Shown one piece after another: positions 14,076 to 27,401 of a stretch of DNA of 64,000 nt. The DNA comes from Oasisia sp. SBJ-2009. Lineage: Eukaryota > Annelida > Polychaeta > Sabellida > Siboglinidae. The stretch is taken from NCBI GenBank assembly GCA_964017155.1, contig OZ024858.1:27522187-27586186 (forward strand), in the 5' to 3' direction. Position numbers and translations under genes: made by a program. The first letter of the stretch is position 1. Each line of letters begins with the position of its first letter. The notes beneath the pieces are model-generated. The model had not been told where the DNA came from. It was given only the letters and a program-made list of their open reading frames with translations, and did no database searches.

Positions 14076-14114
<39 letters not shown>
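9509..14114. repeat. Giant CACACATCA-type satellite (4.6 kb) with higher-order structure
   Basis: Built almost wholly of the 9-mer CACACATCA and variants (CACACTCAT, CACGCATCA, CACAAATCA, CACACGTCA, CATACATCA). The stretch from about 10800 to 12310 is repeated at about 12340-13990. Unique landmarks recur: CAGATTCATCACATAC at 10804 and 12341, and CTCCACACACTGCTCCATAC at about 12158 and 13761. The distal end passes into CA, CACG and CACACG arrays (13780-14114). The frames of up to 987 codons are repeat artefacts. Confidence 0.95.
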
Positions 14115-14117
<3 letters not shown>

Positions 14118-15538
14118 CAAACTATAATACGCTAAATTGTTTTAATAGTCCTTTCATTAACTACTTAGTAATACATTTAATAGGGTGGTTATTCGTGTAA
14201 CATCATTCATACCGCTGTCAAATGTTTCACAATATATCTTTCGTTATCCTTGGCTGTAGTTAATCATGATATATATTCACTGACTCAATTACGGAATACT
14301 TAATTCATCAAGTCCCGCCCTTATTTCGAAGCTCATGACACGGTCATTATACCACGGATGCACTGCATTATTGATTTATTTACACGCACGCAACATATGC
14401 ATTCCCAATTTCGTGATTACAGATGATGGCTTACATCTGAAATGATTCTGCTACGTAACGACACTGCAATTGAGTTAGCAATCGAAATGTTTTATATTCA
14501 GAAAAATCCGCAATATTGATTTTGAAGCTGTTATATTCATCAGTTAAAATGTGAACTGATATAAGTTGATAAATTTGCGGTCTGTATGTCGTTGCATTTA
14601 TACTCGCGGCGGCAAAGTAACATATGTAAACTGAGTATGTGGCCGTACAAATATTGCTGCCATTTACAAAGGTAAATGTTTGTATACGTAAGTCCGTGCA
14701 ACCTGACGCAGTTGAATACCTTCATCCTGACGAGAGGTGGTCCGTGGTAAGTCATAAATCAGAACATGTATATGCTTTCGGAGGATGCATGGCAAGATGG
14801 GGTTTCTGAAAACAACACGAAAATGAGCAAACACAAACAAAAGTACGTCACACACAGTTGAATTGCTACTCCTTCAATGATAAAATATGTAATTGATGCC
14901 ACCATCATCACACATCACGCGTATGAATCCACTGTAAAACCGGAACCAGGTCATTAATTTGTTCACCCGAAATGAAGAGGTAAACAGATTATGTGTCTTC
15001 GCTCTTGACCTGTTAAGTATTATGTTCATTGTGTATATATCTGGCAATGCGTAAGCTGTAGTTGATGATTAATTAATCCTGACAAGGTTATTGTCGCATT
15101 TGAAACAATGAATATTCATGGTTCTTCACGTATATTACTTTATGTTAAATGTTTTATTAATTTATTTATAATTTTTATTAGCCCTACATCTAATATGATA
15201 TATGTTTCTTTATTAGTATTAATGCTATAACATTATTATGTTGGATTTAGTATCATTAATAGTACGTAACTTTTACTATGAACTGTTAACATATATGTTC
15301 ATTTACATCTTTATTTAGACTTTTTACATTATTTAATATGTATTTTTTTTATTTTTATTTTATTGCTATTAATATTTTAAATAATATATAATATATAATC
15401 ATGTTTTATTTTATTATTTATTGCAATTCTACCATTTTTATATATTTCGATATTTTGTAAAGCGCCACATACAATACAGGACGTGATGCTGAATCATATA
15501 AAACATATTACTATTGACCAGATTAAGTATTTAACAAA

Positions 15539-15540
<2 letters not shown>
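14115..15540. other. AT-rich unique sequence
   Basis: No gene recognised. Strongly T/A-rich at 15120-15460. Confidence 0.5.

Positions 15541-15628
<88 letters not shown>
15541..15628. repeat. (TA)n microsatellite
   Basis: Uninterrupted TA run. Confidence 0.95.
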
Positions 15629-15631
<3 letters not shown>

Positions 15632-16135
15632 TCTGTGTTAGTTTTGCTCATTTGTTCTATTTAAATTACCATGGAATATGTTATCAGTACTGACTTGGAA
15701 AAGTCATAGGGTGTTGCTTTTCCATTAATTTATCAACTATAACAATGTGTTCTCTATTGTATCCCTGGCTGTATTTTAACACATTTTCTTCACCTGATGG
15801 GACTGAGTGCTGATAAAGCTTCCAGATGGTGCCACTGTAAATGGGTTCCGTAATGATGGATTCGTATGTATTTTATTTATCACCATCGATCTTCCAGCTA
15901 CGTCCATTCGTGTCCCTACCTGCCAACTAATGTCGGCAATTTCTTCTTTTTACACGCTGTGAATCAAATACATAAATAAAACAACCCCGAGATTAATACG
16001 TAATACATGGTAAGTTACATGATTTTGTGAAAATTAAATAATAGTTACATTTTAGACGGTATCTCAGTTTTGTTACTTTGTTATGAAGGATGAAACAAAT
16101 ACGAAAGTCATAACTAGCTGGTAGCACAATGTTGT
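15629..16135. other. Unique-looking flank of the hAT-like insertion
   Basis: No gene recognised. Confidence 0.5.
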
Positions 16136-16974
16136 ACTGTCAGCAGTGCTGGGATGTAACGAATTACATTTACTTCGTTACATTACTTAAATAGTTTATT
16201 TTGAAATCTACTTGTAACGAAGTACATTTTTGGGGAATTACTTTTACTTGTAACGAAGTACTTTTTGGTTTACTTTCTTACTTTTTTACTTCTAAATTTT
16301 GCGTTACTATAATCTACCACCAATTTTAAAATTAGTCTCGACCCTTGGTTGTGTAGTCGTTGTTTGCTTTGCGCTCGCAGCTCTGGCCGCCATCGTGGGC
16401 ACATGGCATCAATCGTGTTTCACGCTGATCTATTATATAACTGGCGCTTGGTTTCCGAGACGCCCCAGCGGAACCCATGAAGGGTCTATTTGATTAAGGT
16501 CAATTAAAGAGTAAATGTGGGGCAAGGCGTTGTTTGTTTTGTGCAGGCATCAATGATCAGTCGCATTTCCCTGCTGCCAGCCCTGGCTTCGCACATCGGT
16601 GTTTACGTAAGACCGGCGCATCGACCATGCCGCGAGTGAATGGCTTGAAAATTGCAATCGAGATTCAATGACACTTTTGTTTAGAAATCGGATAAATAGG
16701 TTGCATCTCAGTAGAAAAGATCAGTATAATGCTAGGTTGAAATGTCATGATGAATTGCGTCACAAATATTAGGCGTAACACCATGCAATGTTTTATGCTA
16801 CTGACGCATAAACCTAAGAATTCATCAACCGTGTATAAAATGGGGAGTCGTAGTCGTTTTGGCGTGGTAAATGCGCGTTATAAATCGGTATTTTAACGAT
16901 AACTGAAAGACGAAGGAAGTTGTGCCAATATTGAGCGTATTGATTTTAGTTTGGAATCTGAATAGTGCAAAGAT

Positions 16975-17282
16975 ACAGACAGTTGGTAGGGAAACTGAAG
17001 AAGACAAGAGTTGAACAGATCATTATCTCAGGAATCTTGCCAGTAATCGGAGGAAGGGGAGCAACCTATAGAAACTGTAAGAGGATGGCAATCAATGCTC
17101 TGGTGGAGCAGATGTGTGAAGGAGAAGGAGTTGGATTTGTAGATTTGTGGGGATACTTTGTTGGGAAGGAAGATATGTACGTGAGAGATGGCCTCCATCT
17201 AAGCGGAAAGGGCGCAGCAGTGTTCTCCGAGAACCTGCTTCAATCTATGGACAGAGGAACAGGTTGCAATTTTTTAAACTAG
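16975..17282 (+). pseudogene. CR1-like ORF1, C-terminal esterase-like fragment
   Basis: About 100 residues with IIISGILPVIGGRG near the start and VRDGLHLSGKGAAVFSENL near the end. The DGLH segment matches the C-terminal Asp-x-x-His block of SGNH esterases, a domain known in ORF1 of several CR1 families. The N-terminal catalytic serine block is missing because of 5' truncation. It overlaps the open ORF2 frame. Confidence 0.65.
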
Positions 17283-20158
17283 TTTCGCAGGGGGGATACA
17301 CAGAGAAGCCAAATACTAGAGGCATAGCTAAAGACAGCAAAAAGAAATCAGCAAAAAACAGCCTGGAAAGCCCTACGAAATTTGGTTATAAATGTGTTTG
17401 TTTAAATGCAAGGAGCATAGTAAACAAAAGAAATGAACTAAACATTATGGTAGAAGATATTGACCCTCACATAATAGGTATAACTGAATCTTGGGCCACC
17501 CCCGATATATCAGATGCCGAATTAGGAATGACAGGATATGTAATGTTTAGGAAAGATAGATTAGGAAGAAGGGGAGGCGGAGTTATTTTATATATTAAAG
17601 AATCCATCCAGGCTTATGAAATAAAATTAGAAAAAGAAGCAGAATGTGAAGCTGTCTGGTGTAACATAGTTACAGGAAACTCAACATTAACTGTTGGGTT
17701 AGTTTATCGTAGTCCAAACATAAGCATAGAAGAGAATGAAAAAATGCACAACGCTATAAAAGAAGTGAGTAAACGGGACTGTATTATTATGGGGGATTTT
17801 AACCATGGGCATATAAAGTGGACATCTCTACAGAGTCCTGGGAGAGAGGATCAAGAGTTTTTAAATTTAGTACAAGATAGTTTCCTTTTTCAACATGTGT
17901 TAGAACCAACCAGGGACAAGAACGTGTTGGACATAGTTTTGAGCTCACAGAAGGAATTTGTTGATAATGTCAATATATGTGAGCCACTGGGATGTAGTGA
18001 TCATAACCAGATACATTTTATCATCAAAGTAAAAGGAGAACGGAACAGAAAAATACGGTACAGGAAAAATTTTCACAAAGGAAGATATAAGGTCATGAGG
18101 GAATATTTAGCGAAGATAGACTGGAATAACACACTGAAGAATAAGACAGCAACAGAATGCTGGAATATCTTAAAGAGGGAAATTGACTGCGTCGTTGACA
18201 AATTTGTCCCCTTGAAAAAACAAGGGAAAAGGTCAAAGAAGAAACACTTATCGAAGGAAGCCATTAGAAAAATCAAGTACAAGCAAATGATGTGGAAGAC
18301 ATATAGACATACTGGAAGTGAAGAAGACTATGCCATTTATAAAGAAGCACTTAATCAAGCTACAGCTGAAATTAGAAATTCGAAGAGAAGCTATGAACAA
18401 AAAATAGCTTTCAACATAAAACATGACAGCAAGAGTTTTTATGCGTATGTTCGAAGTAAACAGAAAGTTCAAGATAAGGTCGGGCCACTAGAAGGTAGTG
18501 ATGGAAACATAATAACGGAGGGATTCTTAATGGCAGAAAACCTAAATGAATACTTTAGTTCGGTGTTTACCAGGGAAGATATTAGTACATTACCAGTACT
18601 AGAGACTAAGTTCGAAGGAAGAGAGTGTGACTATTTAGGACAACTAACTGTAACCCCAAAAATGGTAGCTATGAAAATAAGAGATATGAAGGATAATAAA
18701 TCACCAGGAGTGGATGGGATTCCTCCCAAATTACTACTGGAAATTGTAGAACAAATTAGCATACCACTTGCAACAGTGTTCAATTTGGCATTAGAGGAAG
18801 GAGTGGTTCCGGTAGAATGGAAAGAAGCAAACATCATACCATTATTTAAAAAAGGATCAAGAAGCAAGTCAGAGAACTATAGACCAGTGAGTTTAACATC
18901 GGTGATTTGTAAACTATTAGAAAGACTAATTAAAGATCACTTGGTTGATTTTCTTGTTAAAAATAAATTGATAAACACATCTCAACATGGGTTTTTAAAA
19001 GCGAGGTCATGCTTAACAAATATGTTATGTTTTTTGGAAGATGTCACAAAGTGGGTAGATGAGGGATCACCAGTAGATATAATCTACTTAGATTTTAAAA
19101 AAGCCTTTGACAAAGTGCCACACCAAAGATTACTACTTAAACTAAAGGCCCATGGCATAGGAAATAGTATGATTAACTGGATAGAAAAATGGCTTATTGA
19201 TAGAAGACAAAGAGTAGTAGTTGATGGGGAGGTTTCAAATTGGAAATCTGTTTTGAGTGGAGTACCGCAAGGATCAGTATTGGGACCTATTTTATTCTTA
19301 ATATATATCAATGATTTGGATGATGACGTAACAAGCAAGGTGTTGAAGTTTGCGGACGACACAAAAGTGTTTAGGAAAATAAAAAGTGATGCAGATAGAC
19401 AGCATTTACAAGATGATCTAAATAAGTTGATAGAATGGTCTGAGAAATGGCAAATGCTGTTTAACTTTGGAAAGTGTAAGTGCCTCCACACAGGACATGG
19501 GAATGAAAATGCACAATATACAATGGGTGGTACTGTACTAAATACTACTGTAAAGGAAAAGGACTTAGGTTTAACCATTAGTGCTGACATGAAGGTATCA
19601 GAGCAGTGTGGAATTGCAGCAGCGAAGGCAAACCAAATTCTTGGATTAATTAGGCGAAATATAGTATACAAAGAAAAAGAACTAATAATACCGCTTTATA
19701 AAACAATAGTTAGGCCTCATTTAGAATATTGTATACAAGCATGGAGGCCATATCACAAGAAGGATATTGATATGCTAGAAAGAGTACAAAGGAGAGCAAC
19801 AAAAATGATACCAAAACTCAGGAATATTAGTTATGAAATGCGTCTAAAAGAATGTGGTCTAACAACACTAGAAACCAGAAGATTGAGAGGAGATCAGATT
19901 GAGGTTTTTAAAATATTGAATGGGTATGAAAATATTGACAGAAATATTTTTTTCACGGTCAAGGAAGAGAGAAGGACTAGAGGACATGGAGTTGCATTAG
20001 CAAAGAAGCAGTGTAGACTAGATATTAGAAAATTTTCATTTTCCCAAAGAATAGTAAACGAATGGAACAAATTATCAGCTGATTGTGTAGGTGCTAGAAG
20101 TGTTAATATGTTTAAAAATAAAATTGACATATACCTAAGACGGGCAGGGTATACTTAG
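17147..20158 (+). CDS. CR1-like ORF2: endonuclease and reverse transcriptase
   Basis: Open for 1003 codons. The first ~65 residues overlap ORF1 in another frame, so the natural start is probably later. Residues ~80-295 form an APE-type endonuclease with ITESW (113-116), GDFNH (216-220) and CSDH (283-286). Residues ~500-790 form the reverse transcriptase with [44 protein letters not shown] (705-714) and FADD (735-738). The C-terminal region (RRATKMIPKLR, WNKLSADCV) is also present. There is no RNase H domain. Key residues of both enzymes are intact, so the protein could be active, although the copy is truncated upstream. Confidence 0.88.
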   Translation: MGILCWEGRYVRERWPPSKRKGRSSVLREPASIYGQRNRLQFFKLVSQGGYTEKPNTRGIAKDSKKKSAKNSLESPTKFGYKCVCLNARSIVNKRNELNIMVEDIDPHIIGITESWATPDISDAELGMTGYVMFRKDRLGRRGGGVILYIKESIQAYEIKLEKEAECEAVWCNIVTGNSTLTVGLVYRSPNISIEENEKMHNAIKEVSKRDCIIMGDFNHGHIKWTSLQSPGREDQEFLNLVQDSFLFQHVLEPTRDKNVLDIVLSSQKEFVDNVNICEPLGCSDHNQIHFIIKVKGERNRKIRYRKNFHKGRYKVMREYLAKIDWNNTLKNKTATECWNILKREIDCVVDKFVPLKKQGKRSKKKHLSKEAIRKIKYKQMMWKTYRHTGSEEDYAIYKEALNQATAEIRNSKRSYEQKIAFNIKHDSKSFYAYVRSKQKVQDKVGPLEGSDGNIITEGFLMAENLNEYFSSVFTREDISTLPVLETKFEGRECDYLGQLTVTPKMVAMKIRDMKDNKSPGVDGIPPKLLLEIVEQISIPLATVFNLALEEGVVPVEWKEANIIPLFKKGSRSKSENYRPVSLTSVICKLLERLIKDHLVDFLVKNKLINTSQHGFLKARSCLTNMLCFLEDVTKWVDEGSPVDIIYLDFKKAFDKVPHQRLLLKLKAHGIGNSMINWIEKWLIDRRQRVVVDGEVSNWKSVLSGVPQGSVLGPILFLIYINDLDDDVTSKVLKFADDTKVFRKIKSDADRQHLQDDLNKLIEWSEKWQMLFNFGKCKCLHTGHGNENAQYTMGGTVLNTTVKEKDLGLTISADMKVSEQCGIAAAKANQILGLIRRNIVYKEKELIIPLYKTIVRPHLEYCIQAWRPYHKKDIDMLERVQRRATKMIPKLRNISYEMRLKECGLTTLETRRLRGDQIEVFKILNGYENIDRNIFFTVKEERRTRGHGVALAKKQCRLDIRKFSFSQRIVNEWNKLSADCVGARSVNMFKNKIDIYLRRAGYT

Positions 20159-20683
20159 ATAGATAGGTTGGACTCTCGATAAGCCAAACGGCTTCCTTGT
20201 CCACCTGCCATCTAGAGTTGATTCTCTAGGTGGCAATCTTGTTAAATCTTGTTAAATCTTTATGCGCGTTCAGCGACTGAGAGCCAGGTTATTATTCTAG
20301 ATCTCACATTATCGTTCATCTCCATACATCGTGGTCTGTTGGTGCATAATTTATTTCAAAACTGTACAATTTCGTGAATTTTTTTTTTCAACCCTCAACA
20401 GTGTGTAACAATGTTTTTGAACATCGCATAAGGCTGCGCGGTCGATGCGCTGTACCTTCCTGTTATACGAGGTTTGGGGTGCAGTGGCTGCATTTGGTCT
20501 TCTTTGAAATGCCGTTGGTAGTAGATACAGAATGGAATCGTAGTAAATATGAACGTTACATTTAAATATCAAAGCACCTTACATTTAGTAATTATCTTAA
20601 GCTAAGATAATTATATCTATCACAAAAGACAAACATCAACAGCACAAGTGAACTGGTGGCATCAGAAGATCTTATATAAGTTT

Positions 20684-20688
<5 letters not shown>

Positions 20689-20763
<75 letters not shown>

Positions 20764-20771
20764 ATGATGAA

Positions 20772-20839
<68 letters not shown>
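20689..20839. repeat. (TA)n tracts with GATGATGATGAAAATATT spacer
   Basis: Two TA runs around a spacer at about 20760-20777. A similar spacer occurs at 21777-21797, on the other side of the nested element. Confidence 0.9.
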
Positions 20840-20842
<3 letters not shown>

Positions 20843-21694
20843 GGTTGAAAAAATCATGATTTCTTTTAAAATCGGATTTATTTGATTTAAATCGGATTTT
20901 GTTTTATTGTTTTGATTTTTAAATAAACTTGGAGCCTCTTAATTGAAAACTTGCTTCCTATTAAACACAAGATTTGGAAGCTTCACTGCATTCTGAAATG
21001 AAATACCTCGAACATACATTTTGCTTTACACCCAGTCGTTCCTGGCACCACAGCTAGTCTTCTCAAAATAAAACCAGTCTTTTTTTCTTTCAGACATTGT
21101 GAATAAACACAGAGAAGTGGTAGAACTCGTACAATAAAGCAGTGACCCAACAGACAGTTAATGCTGACCTGCAGCTTTGATTAGGCTCTGCCTCTGGCCT
21201 GTGTCTAATGCAATTCCTGATGATCACAGAGGCTCAGCTTAAGACCCAGGTTGCCTTATCTGTTTATTTTGCATATCCATGGCACTGTTGTGGGCTGCAA
21301 TTGCCTACTGACCATGGTAGCCTTTGTTCATCAATAGCCCCTCCACCCATACCCTCCAACTGGGGAGATGTTTCAACTGGGGAGCACTCCTACTCCCCAT
21401 CAGCTTTAATCTCCTTAAATTGTATAACAGTTGCCTATAGAGCCCTTTTTATGAGGCCAGGCTTCCTGTTCATTCAAATTGATCTGCCTTGACCAAACTT
21501 ATTATGGGTGTGGGGTTATATACTGAGACCTATAGATGCATGAGGCATACAAAGCATTCTACCCAGCCAAGCAGATTCATATAAATCAAAAACAGATTTA
21601 TAAACATCAATGATTTTTGGGAGTGATTTAAATCATGATTTAAATCAATGATTTAAATCAATGATTTAAATCAAATGATTTAAATCAAATAACC

Positions 21695-21697
<3 letters not shown>
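20840..21697. mobile_element. Second hAT-like non-autonomous element inserted in (TA)n
   Basis: Starts CAGGGTTGAAAAAATCATG and ends ATTTAAATCAAATAACCCTG, giving inverted tips CAGGGTT/AACCCTG. It is flanked on both sides by ATATATAT inside a TA tract, compatible with an 8-bp duplication, though the repetitive target makes this non-unique. GATTTAAATC-type subterminal repeats occur at both ends. The central 500 bases hold no recognisable transposase. Confidence 0.7.
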
Positions 21698-21778
<81 letters not shown>

Positions 21779-22008
21779 GATGATGAAGAAAATATTATAT
21801 ATATAATATTATATATAAACATATATATATATTGGCACTGACCGAATACTTTTGTACTTTTACTTAAGTAGTTTTGTGGAGCGGTACTTTTACTTAAGTA
21901 GTTTTTTTCGGGGGTACTTTTACTTTTACTTAGTAGTTTTTTTGGGAGATTACTTTTACTTTTACTTAGTTACTTTTCTGGAGTACTTGTTACAGCACTG
22001 ACTGTCAG

Positions 22009-22622
22009 CACTGTTTTGAACCCAGTTAACGCATTGACCACATGTGTGAGTATTATTTTGACTTTAGCGGTACTGTTTTTGAACGAGGACGCGCTTTGAA
22101 TGTCGCGTACTTGGAAAAAGACGTGTTGTACTGCGCGAAGCCAGAACAAGCCGGAAATTTGATAATTTGCTGCGATGATGTTTGTCGAACGAAGCCTTAT
22201 TGTCAATATCTCCTTTAGGTTTTATTTCGGTTACATCGCACAAATGTAATACTTCACGTAGTTTGCTGAAATTACACGGTTTCTTGATCAGAATTCTCAA
22301 TGTCGTATGTTATACCTGGAAACCCGATTCAGCGACCAGCCTAAGGTAAACACACATAGTAGCACTAGAGAAAAACCTATTTTGGACAACCTCTGTCATG
22401 AGCGAACACCTGTCTTGAACGACCGCTTTCCTAGACAAGGATCGTTTCTGATTAAAACGTACCTGCCAAACGCGACCAGCGACCACACTAATTGTTCACG
22501 CGACCGTTGTTTTCACCTGCTAACAGAGACCGGAACATGTTTCATCGTCGGTTTCGTGTTCACCAAATACCTGTATCTTCGATTTATCTGACTGGTTGAG
22601 TTATTTGATTGGTAAGTCATAG
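22009..22622. other. Unique-looking flank
   Basis: No gene recognised between the hAT-like element and the CCTG array. Confidence 0.5.
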
Positions 22623-22624
22623 AG

Positions 22625-23093
<469 letters not shown>

Positions 23094-23289
23094 GTATAGT
23101 ATACAGACATGCGTGTACACATTCATAATTATACCGATATGATTTTGTGTGCAACCTGTTACAAGCAACCACCTTTCTGGAGCGACTGTTTTTGCTGGGC
23201 GGACGCATAGTATAACACATGGTAATGCATGTTTAATATCTGAATGACTGGTTGTTGGTTATGTTTTCAAATCCACTCTCCTTGGCCGG

Positions 23290-23720
23290 CTGCCAATATT
23301 TCAGAACAATAGTTATTTCCGTCATTAAAACTGCGGTTCGTCATTTGCAGAATTGCGTAAAATCACCGAAATTAGTTTTGCAATAAGCGAACCATCGTCA
23401 TCAGTCAGCAGGTTTCGTATAACTAGCACTGAAATTGGAAACTGGATTTAGACACAACTTTTTTTGTTATGGAAAGCATCTTGATTAGTGAGAGAGAATA
23501 CGAGTGCGAACAGTCATAGTGTCGACCTTTAGCTCCAGTGCTATCATAAGAGACGCGAGTTTGAACAGCCAACCTTACGTAGTCAGCTCCTATATTGATT
23601 AAATACAAAAGATCTTCTGTTCGTAATACACTCTACAAATACCGTATAAATGTTCACAATTTTGTTCACGATGCTTTTGAAGCTTACAAATAGTGTGTAG
23701 CAAACGATAATAATACATAT
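23290..23720. repeat. Segmental repeat, copy 1 (paralogue of 25950-26007 plus 27408-27700)
   Basis: Shared diverged blocks include AAGCGAACCATCGTCATCA versus AAGCGAACAGTCATCATCA, GCATCTTGATTAGTGAG versus CAATCTTGATTAGTGAG, and TTCACAATTTTGTTCACGAT versus TTCATAATTGTGTTCACGAT. The second copy is split by the transposon at 26014-27401. Confidence 0.65.
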
Positions 23721-23908
23721 TCATTAATTCACATTGATACGAATGCATAGGTAGTATTGTGATCCGGAACAATTTGCATTAGAACGTATACATGTCAATG
23801 CTGTGTTTGTAATAAGGCAAAATGCTTACAACAACGTTCACTTTTTAGAAATGAACATGTGCTGTGTGACTATGTGAAGCTATTGTATGTGTATTATATG
23901 TATATTAC

Positions 23909-23913
<5 letters not shown>

Positions 23914-23974
<61 letters not shown>
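23914..23974. repeat. (TA)n microsatellite
   Basis: TA run. Confidence 0.95.
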
Positions 23975-23978
<4 letters not shown>

Positions 23979-24045
23979 GAAAAAGCCAGAATGTATAGTA
24001 TAAGTAACGTCGGAGTGTGTACTTTGCATCTCCTGCGAGACCCCA

Positions 24046-24147
24046 CCACGGACCACGGACCACGGACCACGGACCACGGACCACGGACCACGGACCACGG
24101 ACCACGGACCACGGACCACGGACCACGGACCACGGACCACGGACCAC
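24046..24147. repeat. (GGACCAC)n heptanucleotide repeat
   Basis: About 14 units of GGACCAC, a period that leaves all frames open. Confidence 0.95.
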
Positions 24148-25159
24148 AAACCAGGATCATGGACAATTGGTCTATGTTGCAACAACTGGCAATATAATAT
24201 ATTAAACAGATCAAAAGTGATTTGGAGTTTTTTTTAGATATTGAACGTGTGTATTAAACGCAGGCTTTCAAGACTGTTTTCATTCTTAATCGCGATAATT
24301 ATATTCAAAGCGATACCGTAACGAATGGCTTGATGTGCCACGGGTGGCTTGAGCTTGTTTTAAACATTATCCTGTGTTCTAATGCATACATAAATTGAGT
24401 ACGCGCGCTGCCTCACGCTGTGATGGATTGTAATTCGCAGTGCCTCTCTCGGGAACCGTGTCTAGTTTTAATAGGTTATTGCTTCAACTGCTACGAACAA
24501 AATCGTAATAAGGTAAAAAAAAATCTGTAAGCTATACAACAATAAATGTGACTGAAAATACTTTGATGTCGAGTTTAAGATGTTAATGTTATTCTACCAG
24601 ATGTTCTATTCTCATTGAGCTGTTGGGTTTCGACTCACTCAGAACTGCTCTCGTTTCTCCTCGAACACAGACAGACTTGTGCAGCAAGACGTCAGCGACG
24701 GTGTTTCATTTGCTAACTCTTCGTAATGTGGGCAGGTAAGACGTTGATACTTTCAGGACGTCTTATAATGCTTCTCCCACTAACCAGTATCCAATATTAC
24801 TAGAACGAATAGATTCCGTAACTCCTTCATACCGTGGGCTTTATACAACTGTCAGTAAAAAGGTTATTAATACGGTATGATTTGCGGTATCAAATGTATT
24901 TCTATTGTATTTGTATGATGTTTTGATGAGTTAATTGTAACCTATTGTAATGTCAATCCAACTCAGCTGGGTTGCTAATAAAACTTGTGTTATTATATCC
25001 AGTATCCAGGCCATCGAAGAGCATCAGGAATACGCTGGTTTCTTATTTGTCTACCATCGTCATTTTTAGCCGTTGCCATGTCATTTGATGCCCGACAGCC
25101 GCCATAGCCTATGGCATAGGCATCTCACGCGGAACTGTTCAAGCGGTTTGGACTGATGG
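24148..25159. other. Unique-looking intergenic sequence
   Basis: No gene or repeat family recognised. Confidence 0.45.
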
Positions 25160-25643
25160 TGTCGCGCTGACATTTTCCCGGTCGTTATAAACTTTCCGAT
25201 TGACGTTTCTGCACTTTGCGCGATAAATGTAAAATCATCATTGTGCAGCGAAACGACAACGGATTTTTTTGTATAAATGCCACGGGCTGTTCGTTAATTC
25301 GCCTGTGATGATTACTGTGAAGAGATGCTTAAAATGTCGTTCAATACCTTAAAATATTACGTTTATTTAAATCACTGGCACGGATTATAGCGCGCTATAA
25401 CCACGTGATTTGCGCTTGCCACCAAAACATGCCCTAAAACTGGTTTGCCTGGTGTTAATTTGCGACAAATAACTTTGCTGAGAGTTTATATACATCCTAA
25501 CGAACAGACCGTAGTATTTATACCATAAATGCTTTGTTGTTTCTCTGCACATTGATGATTTTACATTTATCGATTTTACATTTATCGCGCATGCGCAGAC
25601 ACGTCTACCGGAACGTTTATAACGCCGGAAAAATGTAAGCGTA
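25160..25643. mobile_element. TIR element of the GCGCTTACATTTTTCCGG family, copy 1
   Basis: Left end TGTCGCGCTGACATTTTCCC, right end CGGAAAAATGTAAGCG. The long terminal repeats include CCGATTGACGTTTCTGC and its inverse. The body matches 34722-35195 over its whole length (for example TTAATTTGCGACAAATAACTT and ATATACATCCTAACGAACA). No coding capacity; a MITE-like element. Confidence 0.75.
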
Positions 25644-26013
25644 TTAGATCACGTCTCACATCGGGAGTAGTATTAGTGTTTGGCAGCCACGTTCGTTTCT
25701 GTGGGCTTTTTGGGCCGCTGACCATATGCGCTTGTCTCTGAAAAGAATCTTACTGAATTTTCAGACATCTTGTTTCAAGACATGTGATTTTCTCCAGAAC
25801 TTTAAATGATACTCTATCGACGGTAATATGTAGTGTTACAAAATATGGTTTGGTTGGAACGTTACTCAACTTAGCATCTGACTAAACAGTAACTAAACAT
25901 GAGCCCAAATCGGCCGGACGCTTTTGTTATTGCTCTTCTCGTCATCGGCTGGATCTGCAAAAAGCGAACAGTCATCATCACACAGCACGCTTCGTATCAC
26001 TTTGACATCGTGA

Positions 26014-27401
<1,388 letters not shown>

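Larger units (their letters stand above)
16975..20262 (+). mobile_element. CR1-like non-LTR retrotransposon, 5'-truncated, ORF2 intact
   Basis: Contains the end of ORF1 and a full ORF2, followed by a 3' UTR with a hairpin (CCATCTAGAG with CTCTAGGTGG at about 20209-20234) and a short tandem tail of two TGTTAAATCT units, the tail type of the CR1/L2 group. The 5' end is truncated within ORF1. It lies inside the 16144-22000 hAT-like element, so it is the younger insertion. A rearranged second copy lies at 54955-58378 on the minus strand and ends in the same hairpin and tail. Confidence 0.85.
16144..22000. mobile_element. hAT-like DNA transposon, composite, with 8-bp target-site duplication
   Basis: The left end begins CAGTGCTGGGATGTAACG and the right end finishes TTACAGCACTG, so the tips are CAGTGCTG in inverted orientation. 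Both ends are flanked by the identical octamer ACTGTCAG (16136-16143 and 22001-22008), the 8-bp duplication expected of hAT transposition. Subterminal ACGAAGTAC and TACTTTTACTT-type repeats sit inside both ends, as in widespread non-autonomous hAT families. The interior carries a 5'-truncated CR1-like retrotransposon, a second hAT-like element and (TA)n tracts. A weak C-x2-C zinc-finger-like relic on the minus strand near 20400-20530 might be a decayed BED finger. No intact transposase is visible. Confidence 0.85.

Noticed and set aside
9509..14114. Possible CRISPR-like direct-repeat array
   Set aside because: No regular repeat-spacer structure; units are 9 bp and contiguous, and the window is eukaryotic.
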